Source: Ascidia mentula (Eukaryota > Chordata > Ascidiacea > Phlebobranchia > Ascidiidae). Taken from it: a DNA stretch of 64,000 nucleotides. This document shows, in pieces, positions 27,301-37,753 of this stretch; position 1 is the stretch's first letter, and every line of letters begins with the position of its first letter. Both the position numbers and the translations under genes were made by a program. The stretch spans positions 4,469,001 to 4,533,000 of the forward strand of contig OX387199.1 in NCBI GenBank assembly GCA_947561715.1, given 5' to 3'. The notes under the pieces are model-generated. The model did no database searches, was not told the DNA's origin, and saw only the letters and a list, made by a program, of their open reading frames with translations.

Positions 27301-28054
27301 TCTTCGTGGGACTTGCAGAGACACATCCTGCCTGTTTTCACACAAAATTTCAAAGAAAAAGGTTGGTAAATCACGATTTAGCTTACACCTCAAAGCACTG
27401 AACGTAATACTTCAACCAGGTGCCAGTTTGTACTTTCTTCATGCAAGGAAAATGCAGTGCCAAGGAATGTCCGTATCTGCATGTATTTGTTGGTCACAGT
27501 GCAGATGTTTGCACTGCTTTCGCCACCACCGGATACTGCCAAAAAGCTGAGAATGTCAGTTAGGCATTTATATTTTTAAGTCTTTGGTGAACATATAGAC
27601 TTGCACACACATAATTTCCTTTCTCACCCTATGTATTTTTGAAGTGTAAGCAAAAACACATCCGTGTTTGTCCGGAGTTTTACAACAAAGGATCGTGTGC
27701 CAAAGGAGCCAAATGTAGCCTTCCGCACAAATCCAAGAGGTTGTTTGTATGTATGTTATTTGTAATTTCTATTTAGTAAACATTGTAGTTCTTAGGGCCA
27801 ACAAACTAAGAAAAAGAAAATCAACTTTTTCAAGGTAGGTTTTTTCCGTTGATAATACACATAAAACTAAATGGTTTATTTCATGTGCACATGCTGGTCA
27901 AATAATTAACAGGTCTATATTCATCGGTACAAGTGTAAAAAAAAGTTTTGTTATTAGCAAAAGCACATTGAACACTCATCACAAGTCAATGGATGGCTAC
28001 ATAAGTCTTCCAAAAACACAAGCTCTTGTCAAATGCAAACCAGGTACTATTTAA
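24363..28054 (+). CDS. ZC3H3: ZC3H3-like five-CCCH zinc-finger protein
   Basis: Sixteen exons: 24363-24408, 24484-24580, 24903-24948, 25127-25497, 25854-25970, 26165-26291, 26401-26432, 26532-26626, 26757-26820, 26878-26961, 27045-27116, 27298-27361, 27420-27554, 27645-27739, 27796-27834, 27913-28054. All phases agree and the protein is 541 residues. Five CCCH fingers lie at residues 355-374, 382-399, 409-426, 436-455 and 459-478, with spacing C-x7/8-C-x4/5-C-x3-H. The first finger (FGKCNRGDKCQYVHD) and second (VCTRFLRGTC) match ZC3H3. The N-terminal half is basic and low in complexity. ZC3H3 acts in nuclear mRNA 3'-end processing and export in other animals. The protein is shorter than I recall for the vertebrate one. 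The exon-13 donor (GTCAGT) is weak and the last three exons are the least certain part. CPSF30 also has five fingers, but its finger sequences fit less well. Confidence 0.9.
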
Positions 28055-28415
28055 GTTTGAATTATGTACCACCCTAATTTATAAAAATACGAAATCACTA
28101 GTGGTCCAGGACGGACAACAAATTCGAATACAACCACGCCTTGGGAAGAAAAAGTGCCAGGCGTAGGAATGCAGTGGTATAGTATGTATACCTCAAATGT
28201 TATTGTGCCATTTTTTACCATAAGAAGTGTATCAGTGTTGCAAGTGCTTTTAGGTTTGCTTTTTATGGAGACTTTTACAAATAAACAAAACTTATTGCAT
28301 GTGCGATGCGAAAATACAGTTACAAGAAGTGGCAAGTACGCAAGCACTGCAGGGAAGTGTACAGAAAAAAGTATTTACAAATTTTTGGTACAATGATGGT
28401 GGAGTATTGCTTGTG

Positions 28416-29080
28416 TCACCCTGACATTGGGCTTTCAACTAAAGTTTCTCTATCCTGTTTCGAGGTTCCGTTTTTAGAATAATCCACTGTTGAAGAGGAA
28501 ACTACCTTTAGAGGTAATGAAACTTCCTAAAAACAGTTGGTGATATAGTAAACAGAGGCACATTATGCACAGAAATAACAGTCTTTTTAAACAGTTTCTT
28601 ACTCCAGTTCCAGTTGATCCTTTTCCAATGCTTTTCGCAAACTGTTCCAAGTCATTAAATTTCTTTTGGAAGGCCTCCAGTTCAAGCTTCATCCGTTGAT
28701 TTTCTTGTGTGATTCTATCAACCTTACAAAAAACAAAATTTTAAAGAAAACTCATAAATATCTAAACACACCACCAAACTACCTCATTTTGAAGCTGCAC
28801 TCTTTCAATATCCAACTCATCTTTTTGTGTTAGACGCTTTATTCTACACGATGCTGCATATCCACGATTTTTAAGAGTTCTTCTACGCTGCTTTAACCTT
28901 CTGCTTTCCTAAAAACAAAAGAACAATTTTAACTAAAATTATCTTTCTGATATCAGTTGTAACACATTATTTCACCTCCGGAGAGAGACATCTTAAATGT
29001 CGGTTGAGTTCTCGGACACTTAAATTTACAAGTTCATCATCGGTAAATACAACTCCTTTTTGGTCGAGGTCTTTTGGCAT
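28416..29080 (-). CDS. MAFK/MAFG/MAFF: Small Maf bZIP transcription factor
   Basis: Four coding exons, right to left: 28976-29080, 28783-28908, 28603-28722, 28416-28526, giving 153 residues, the usual small-Maf size. It opens MPKDLDQKG, then the extended homology region ([20 protein letters not shown]), the basic region ([20 protein letters not shown]) and a leucine zipper across exons 2-3. There is no activation domain. Small Mafs repress as homodimers and activate with CNC partners (Nrf, Bach) at MARE/antioxidant elements. The intron after residue 77 falls at exactly the same zipper position and phase as the second large-Maf intron. Exon 4 rests on a good donor (GTAAGA) and acceptor. Reading through that donor would instead give a hydrophobic tail unlike small Mafs. 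Stop codon lies 361 bases from the convergent ZC3H3 stop. Confidence 0.95.
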
Positions 29081-30299
29081 GTTTATTCACTTCCTTCACG
29101 GCTCGATATTAAAAAACACACAACTCTTAAGCTTTGGGTAACGAAGCACGTGCGTATTAATATGCACACAGACAACAGCCTTTTAATCATGTAATGGACA
29201 CTGCTTTAATTTTACAGGCATGAGTTAGCGTTTTGCTCGACTATCTTTACTCTAAATATAGAAATGGTTCTTCTTCCCCTACATAACCTTTCTCAGCACA
29301 AAAGACAGCTTAGTCATCACTTTATTCGGCTGGGAAATTCGAGAGAATAACAGCAGAAACAATCCGCGGCGGCACAATATTTTTTGTTTTATCGCGAGAT
29401 TTTACGGAAATACCGTTAATTTGTATTTATTAAGCATGTGTGAACACATATCTGAACCGAAACCATTTGATGACGTCAGAGTTTTGTTCGAAGGTTCGTC
29501 CTTTCGCTGTGGCTACATAATTCCATACCATTGGCAGAAAACGAAAATGCACGATTACAAGCACTGTTGCTTGAAGTGGAAGGTGTTCAACTACATATTA
29601 ATAATTATCCTAGTTGTTTGAATTTCGAAGGTACCATTTGAGAATTGACATTTCCCCCCATTTTAATGGTTCATCATATTGACTATATTTTTATCAAAAA
29701 CAATCCAAGTGGGTAGGTTGGGCTACCGTAATACCTGGGGTTAGAAAGGTTTGGATTTCAATTGCAAAAATTCATGCGTAATCATTGGACGATATTGCGT
29801 AAGCATGTGCATAGGACAATAAGCTGTGTCACCAGAATTTGTTTTGTCGTATTTACAAGGAAAATAACTGTATTATTGACTTGGGCATAACAAAGGCTGA
29901 GTTTTTTTTATACGAACTTCTTATTTATAATTTCATGCTTCAAATAATTCCAATAGCTGGTACGAAAACTTCCCCAATCACAAGTTCTCATATATACCGA
30001 TTGCGTCATAGCTGAAAATTTTTACGTCATTGCATGTTATACTCATCGTTTTATGTTATAATTTTTGTCTGCCTTCATGCTTTCAACTTTAGTTTAACTT
30101 ATTGGTTTTTGCCTTGGGATTTTCTTTGTTTTTATTGTACAGAAAGGTAAACAGTACTTTTTACAACACAAACGAAGCGAGTTTTACAACATATCAACAC
30201 CGGAATGAGGTTTTGTTAAAAGTGACGAAATAAAAGGCAACAAAGTTTTCGCAACCGCTCCAACGGCAATTTGCGCAAAGCAACATTTTACGAAACTAT
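29081..30299. other. Intergenic: small Maf promoter and 3' flank of gene A
   Basis: No exon seen. The right part should carry the small-Maf 5' UTR and promoter, with an E-box GCACGTGC near 29149 and a CRE/Maf-type octamer at 29471. The far end runs to the 3' side of the first acyltransferase gene. Confidence 0.6.
29471..29478. promoter_or_regulatory. CRE/C-MARE-core octamer in the small-Maf promoter region
   Basis: Exact TGACGTCA, 391 bases upstream of the small-Maf start codon. The flanks (GA and GA) do not complete a full MARE. Position in the likely promoter makes it the most plausible working site of this type in the window, for CREB/ATF or bZIP feedback. Confidence 0.4.
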
Positions 30300-33200
30300 T
30301 CACTGCATGCGGGTCTTCAAAAACGACAACTGCTTGTGCCAGCAATCTTCCTGCGCCTTGCAGTGGGCCACCTTCTCACCGCCGCACCTGATTAGAAAGT
30401 CGAATGTGAGTCCAGGTTGAAAGAGTATGTCGCAGTGCGGTGCAAAGGGGGGCTCCAGCATGTGCCCGGCCCGTTCGTAGTGCACGACGTCGTAGTCCGG
30501 ATGCCCAAATCGCTCTAATAGGATGTCGGCTTCCACTGCACTGGCGGAGGCTCCCGCGCATCTGTCATCTCCTCCAGCCATGAACAGAAACGACACGTCG
30601 CGGCGTTCGTAGAATGGAAATACTCCATCGCATGAATCCAGTAATGTTCCAGGCTCTGGGATGTCGTAAAAGCTTTTGATTTCTATAGGTTCGTTTTCGG
30701 GCAACGTGACGTTTTTCTTCAAAGGCATCTGTGGCCAGTACATGTCCTTGTATGAAATACTACCGCACACGGCGTTGATAGTACAGCTGAGCCACACCAA
30801 ACAGCGAATGTCTTCGAGGCAGCTGGCCATCGCCAGAGCGATTTGTGCCCCTTTGCACATCCCGACCAAGCCAATTCCAAGGTCACCATTTACATACGGA
30901 TGTTTCTTCAGGAATTGGACGCCTTTCTCGAAATAGGCAAGATCCAATGTACTTGTGAAGTCCTTCGGTAGCCCCTCCAAGCCGTAGTAGGCGAGGGTTA
31001 GGGATGCGAAGCCGTGTGAGGCGTGAAGAGCGCTCTTGAACTCCAAGACCCCCGGGTAGCCGCCAAATAGGTTAATGATTCCTGCAAAAAGAAAGACGTT
31101 CTCGTTATTGCCCAGGTTATCACAACATGGCAAAGAAACAAAGTCTGTCCATGGCAGTGTATCTTTTTTTCGCAGAAATCGATGAAAATCAATTGTGGTT
31201 GTTGCAAACACGCGACTTTCACAAGCCTTGCATCCGTCATCGGTTATGAAAATACCGCAACAAAACCCCATGGCATCGGCATGCATTTGCGGTCGTTTAA
31301 GTCACACACCGGATGGGTGAACAAGCCGCCGTTGCCGCACGAACTTGTGTGTCAGTCGTCCGTCATCCATTGTGTAGGAAGAGGTGAAAGTGTTGAGTGG
31401 TAAGGGATAATATTTCAAAACTTGAAATTTCGCGGCGTTGTAACAAAATACAAAAGCTGGCACGGAAATGCACGACGTTGGAACCCAAAATAAAACTTGG
31501 GCCCTTTTTCTCACGGCTCCATTGGTGCGTTTTGTTTAGATTTAACGCGGAGGTGAATTTAAATACGGAATAGTTAATTGTTTATACGTCCGTGTTTATT
31601 TAACTGGACTTCATTTATTTGCATCCAAAGGCGAAAAAAGTTACGTCAATACATTTTTTTAACGTTTGCAATATTTGGTGTAACCATAAACGCAATCGAT
31701 ATACTTCAGACCCACATACACGCAATAAAATTCAGTATTTCACTTGCAATAGTGTGGGCTGCAATCATGGCTCATGTAGTGTGTGAAAAAACAGTTTTTA
31801 ACGGCATTTTCATGCCTTGTTGTTTGTGACTCGGTGTGAACAGCTGAAATTCGGTTGACTAAGTAAAACAAAAACCATCAAACTTTTGACGTGGAATTTA
31901 AACGGCGTGCATTGTTCTCCAAAAAAAACCTTCAAAAAGGGCCGTTTTTGCAAACCAAGCGAGAACTGAGCTTTGCGCATCAACCGCACCGGACCAGCAC
32001 ACCAAAATTACCCACGGCCAGCTACGCATCGCTGGGTGTGTCTACACAATGTTCGCGTGACAATAGCAGGTTTTGACAGATTGAGTTCGATGGCGGAGTT
32101 TCCACAGAAAATTTTATTTCTGCAAATTTTTGCAGGCGTAATTTTTATATATTTGACTTGAGAAATCCCCAGGGTAAACCTAAAGTTTAAATTTAAACCT
32201 GGATCAATTTGTTAACTGCGCATTTGAATACAGGGGGGATTTTGAAGGTTAAAAGTAGTTTTTAGATTGAGTGCGCACTTCGCAACTTTATACGAACCTA
32301 AATACAAACGTGGTAAACATGTGAACGTCATTTTATTTACAGAATTTGCTTTTGAGTATGCTTGAGGATAAAAAGCTATATATTTGCATCTGTTATATGC
32401 GCATGCGAATTTTAGGAATAATGGTCACCTTCCGTTTAACTTTCATATATTCAAGAAAAAGTATTTTGCACCAAAACCTTTTGAATTTTCAACACGTATC
32501 ATTACACATTATCCCACTCAAGCCCCCGAAACCGAAACAGTTATTGCCGAGTTTTTCTACAAACCTGGGAAAGGGCCGTCACCGGGGGGTAGGAACAAGA
32601 CACCGTGCAACCCCTGCTCGCGCACTTCGATCCTCCGGACGCCGCTAGCCATGAAGCACCGTTGTATCGATGCTTCGGCAACAAACTGGTCTTTGTTTTC
32701 CTTCAAAATTGTCCTCAGATCTTCAATGTGGTTCACCTTGCGGTCGATGACATAGAAATCGTACACCTTGGGAGCGAGCGCACTTTTTGATGCAAAACGG
32801 AATCCTTCCTGCGAAACAGAAAGTTGTGTTGTGAGATCCAACCACGCAATGTTTACCTAGATCACTATATATGGAAGCCAATATGTTAAAACGCTGCTAC
32901 CTACATTTTGTCAAGTCGGCAATCACTTGGTCCACCGACCAACTCGCATTAAATTTTCACAGTGCAGCCAATTTTACGTTTTTATAAAAACCTTGGCTAT
33001 TTAAAACGCACTGACGATGCAACTTCAAAGAATGTATTTTTAAGGGAAGTTGTGTCATTAGTTTCAATCCCCATGCCGCCTTAATCAATAGCGCTTTTTG
33101 TGGCACACCAATAAGTGTGTAAGTGCATTTTCAGGTGCAGTTTTCTTTTGCAAACGAATATTTCAGATTTCATGGGGCACAAGAATGACGCCCTTAAACT

Positions 33201-35174
33201 AAAATACCAAACCACTGATAGCAGAACATGTGACAAATGTGATGCAATTCGATTATAGGTTTGTTACGAAACAATGGAGACGCGCTCGAACGACGCCCTC
33301 CATGCAACACGCAGTTTTGCCTTTGAACACGCTACGGCTTCGAAGTCGCAAGCCCGCTGTTTTGTAAACTGATGTTTGCGGAAACCAAGAGACCGAAAAT
33401 CAATTAAAAACACGTGTTCTTTATTTTTGCACCTCGCTATATTTTGTCAAAACAATCCCCCCCACTCCCCGATAACAGCAGTTCGCACTAAGTGCAACTT
33501 ACATTTTACCACATTAAACGCCACCTAAAAGTGAAAAGGGAACATACCCTCTCCCTGATAAACCAAAATTTAATCTTTTTTTCATAAGTAAGCGCTGAAA
33601 CGGCGCTTTGAATACACAGTGGTGAATGTAAAAATATGTTTTTCGTATTTGGTGAAACCGACTAAAACATGCCCAGACCCCACGCGTAACCACCACATGA
33701 GTCCAAGGAGCCCCTAATCAGGAGAAAATTTCCCCTGGGTAAAACAATACACCTGCGCAAACACAACGCGTCAGTGTGGATGATTCTCCGGTAATGCGAG
33801 CCGTGCGAAGCGCTTGCAACGTTAAATGTGTGCGCCGTAAATAGTGTTGGAGGTATGCAGTTAGGCTGAAACTACAGCCCGCGAATTTCCCCAATTTTGT
33901 CACTTGATGTTGCAACTTTGCATCCGATCATATATTTTGTTGTGTTTCGAAATAAGAAATTGCTTGTATTAGAAAGTGCCCATGATGCGAAATCGATTTT
34001 TTAAATGTGCATTATTGATGTTTGTTTGAAGCCCCATGCTTCATGGAAAACAGTTATTTTGCATGACCGGGAAACGAGTGACAACGGTGGCAAGGCTACC
34101 AATGTCTGTTTCGCACATATGTCTGTTTTGAACAACGGTCTGAAAAACTGAAATACGTAATTCTGAGCGTAATAACATACCCTTCCTTTTTCAGAAAATC
34201 CGTCCATGGACCAAAACAGTCCCATTGGTTCCACACCGGTGTACGAACCGCCAAGGCAGCAATCTTTACTCAAATCAGCTGTTCCTGTAACAAACAATGT
34301 GCTTAATATATAGGGGAAAAAATTCGTGGCAAATTTTGTGCCACAAAAACACAGTGCAAACATCTGTCTTATTACCTAGCGGAGAAGACAGGTAGATTGC
34401 GAAACTTTCATACACGACGTCTTTCGAGATTTTCACCACGGCATATATTGTCACAACCTTGTTCGCCGGTAAACCTGAAACATTCAAGCACATGTTTATT
34501 TAGACAAGAGCACAATGAATACCCAGCAGGCTTTGTGACATTGCAAGGATTTTTTTCATTGGTTAGCTCAGTTCGTCTTGCATAAACATGATCAAATCGA
34601 GGATTCAAATTTAAATATTAGTCATAACTGGTTCTAAACGTCATAAAAACTAAAATACGCTCTCCAAGTACTACAGGTAAATAATTATTAGGCCGAGCAG
34701 CAGGGAATCATGTAGTTATCGTATACACTGGTTTGTTTGTCGCGGAAACTCCCAACAATGGCACCTGCCGAAAAACATCACGTGCCCCATCGTTTTCGGT
34801 TACTCAAAACCATCTGCAACTCAGCTGCAGTGGCAAAAACCAATCGTTTAACAACACTAGTACGCAAAAATAGCTTTACCCGGGCAATTTTTTCGTTTTG
34901 TATTAATAAAGGGCGCAATACACAGCAATGTGTTTTGTATTGTTTGTTAGTTCTTTGACATCTGTTACATCACATACTTACAAACAATATACAAATGCGC
35001 CAAAGCGGTCATTTGATGATGTTACAGGCCATTTCTTAAACGTTCCATATATTCAAAGATCATAGTCAGCATATTTTACGTATCAAAAAACTTACCCTCA
35101 ACGGTTACATGTATTCTTTCGTCGAACTGACTTGACTTTGGAATAGAAATTCGCGGTAAGCTGATTCTTGTCAT
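30300..35174 (-). CDS. Gene A: BAAT/ACOT acyltransferase-thioesterase, Cys type
   Basis: Five exons, right to left: 35096-35174, 34376-34474, 34181-34284, 32565-32808, 30300-31081; 435 residues. Residues 1-175 form the N-terminal acyl-CoA thioesterase/BAAT domain ([33 protein letters not shown]). Residues 176-435 are the alpha/beta-hydrolase BAAT C-terminal domain. The nucleophile motif is GLVGMCKGA with Cys251; the acid is in GGDDR (347/348) and His382 is in RAGHMLEPP. Human BAAT uses Cys and acyl-CoA thioesterases use Ser at this position, so transfer of an acyl group to an amine acceptor is favoured; substrate unknown. The C-terminus (KTRMQ) is not a PTS1 and no clear signal peptide is seen, so it may be cytosolic. 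Introns are longer than in the rest of the array. It is the most divergent member. Confidence 0.93.
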
Positions 35175-37753
35175 GTTTGTAACAGTCGAAAACAGCTGAT
35201 AAAATCAAAATCTTTATTATCAAAAAGCTGAGAAACATGTCACGTAGTTAATGAATGTTATGCAAACTTGCGCAACATTAGGTCCACTGCAAACTTAGAG
35301 TCAATCACCAAACCAATACCAACTAATAAGAACTAAGTTTCATGCAAATTTCACGATAAACACTTACTACAACAAGTTAGGACACACTGTTGCGCTCGCC
35401 CACAAGCGTATATATAGACTGCAAGAAAAAAATCTCCCGTGCCTTCGCGATGACGTAAGCAACCCCCGGGTAATCCCGCTTGGGTGATGTCGGTGTGCCG
35501 GGAGTTTTACACGGGGAAAAAAGTGTTGGGTAAACACAGAAAGTTCAACCATGGCTCATATTCGGCGGTTTCTGTTTCTATGTTTCTGATAGTTTCTCCA
35601 GTTCAACGTCAAGAAGGCGCGAGATCTGCTTGCGAAACTATAGTGTGTTCTACTATGTCAAATTCTATATGTTTTACAATTTAGAGTGAAGCCTCGTTTT
35701 GTGTGTTAATTGTGTGCCCTTTCTTATTCGAAGAATGCTTTCTGATTTTACTGAACAGCATCGCCTGGAAAGAAATGTTTCAACAAAATCAGCCATATTT
35801 GCAGTCCAAACACTGTAGAACGACGCGAACTGATTTGCATTACCTAATGCACCCGCCCGTGCCACCAAGATTACGCAATCAGTCGCAGGGAATTCGACCT
35901 GTCATACTTTGTAACGTTTTTATACTTTGCTTAAACTTAGTCTTTTGAAACCGCTTACTGCTGCACACTTGTATTTACACCCCGTCTTTCTGACGCCTTC
36001 GCCAGTTAACTCGCTTGCGTTACTTCTTCTAAGTCTCCTTTGTCGCGTAATCGCAGCAATTATCTCTTTGTTTCTGCCTCGACTGTGATGTCTCCGTATA
36101 TATTTGCGACTCTTTCCACAAATAAACATATCTTGGCTTTTGGTTTCATAAATCATAACTTGTGGTCTCACAGATTAGTCCAGATCTCGGTTTAGGTCTC
36201 AAAACCGAACTCTCAAAGACATCCATTACCATCAACAGTACACAAAACGAAATCATTATTCGCATATTAACATTACAAAATCTTAACCTGTGTAAGTCCT
36301 AACTGTCAATAAAAACCAGCATAACTGCTTTTTGTTAAATAGCGGTAAACCTTTTTCTCTCTGTAGCATATATTAAGAACCGAAGATTTTGCTTAAGCTA
36401 TCTTGATCGTTTAATAAGTGGGTTTGGATCAGGCGGGTGCAGTGGAGCTCATACACTTACTGCTGACTTATGGGAGAACAATAACTTTGCTCGCCTGCAG
36501 CCGTTTTCCTTCGCTGCCGCACTGCCGCGACAACTTGTTTAGAAATATAAAAACTGTTCAACCCAGTTTCTGAAGAAGAGTTTTGTTTTTAGTTTACATT
36601 GATTGGGCGGTTACCAATCTTACAATGGTCCTGATGGCGCATGCGCAAGGGGTCTGTGGGAGGCAAAAGGACTATTGGCCGAAATGTCTTTCCGAACTGT
36701 AACGGTTTATTCCGAATGAACAGTTTATCGATAGGTTTGTGGGAATAAATCCCAAGCCGGCGAATAGCTTGTTGAGCTTCAGAAACGATAGCAGTGTTTT
36801 GCTACAGCGATAATATAGAATCAAATTGAACATGCCATAGACTGTAAGACTTATACACTCTTACACTTCTGACTCATTTGGAAATACAAATACACTACGG
36901 CAGATTCCGCTTGTCTGAGAGACGAGTAAACCTGATGATCGATATATGATAACCGAAATCGCAGGAATTTTTTACTGCTATTTCATCAATTGGGCTTTTT
37001 CGGATGGTTCGGACACGAGTTTTTATTCTCTTGGGAAAATATGTAGATTTACGTTGGTTAATTCAATCATACACAAACGAAAGACGTACTGCAAATGTTA
37101 ATTCCAAAACAAAATGCACGTTTGTACTGTAATTAATAGTTTATTCTGGATTAAGTAAAACCATGCAGTAATACTCACAATACAAAAGACAATGCTGCAA
37201 TAACGCCACACAACCACGTATTAGAGGAAGCAGAAGTTTCGTATGTTGATTATTGGGTCAGTACAGTATATGTGCAGTAGTTCGTTGTCCTATCGGTGGG
37301 TTTGGAGCTGCCTATCTGGCCCGGTGAATTGGCCGCATTTTATTGCCGTAATTCACTAAGCTTTTGCTGATTGGCATTAGGCAATCGTACATTAATCACG
37401 ACGTGGCAATTTTGTGACGAAAACATTTCGGTAACGACAAAATAAAACGAGTAAAACTCGATCACTGTAACTAACTCTGTTATTGTTCAACACTCTTTGA
37501 AACAACAATAAAATTTCATACAAATTTTAAAAAAAGCATAGGAAGTATATATAAAATATATGCCATGGTAAAAATAACCTGAGTCGGTTAATAGGTATAA
37601 GGGTAGTAAAGACGATTTCGAAACAATGAGCAACAATAAAACGAAGAGTGGATGAACAAATCAATTGCAATATATAACACTCCGAGTTTATGGGTTTCAC
37701 ATAACGGATCTAACAGCACATGAAGAATATCTTCCCACAATAGCATAGCAATA
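35175..37753. other. Intergenic between genes A and B
   Basis: No gene recognised. The part from 36762 onward is the left end of the 8.46-kb duplicated block and recurs at 45223-46217 with high identity. The remainder (35175-36761) is single copy in this window. A minus-strand open frame at 35920-36171 codes a very basic peptide but lacks family resemblance or partner exons. Confidence 0.65.

Noticed and set aside
28474-28602. Hydrophobic C-terminal extension of the small Maf by read-through of exon 3
   Set aside because: A good GTAAGA donor precedes it, and splicing to 28526 gives a hydrophilic tail and a normal small-Maf length of 153 residues.
35920-36171. Basic open frame on the minus strand (CGKSRKYIRRHHSRGRNK...)
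   Set aside because: Looked like a possible nuclear-protein exon, but I recognise no family and see no flanking exon with matching phase. Left unannotated.
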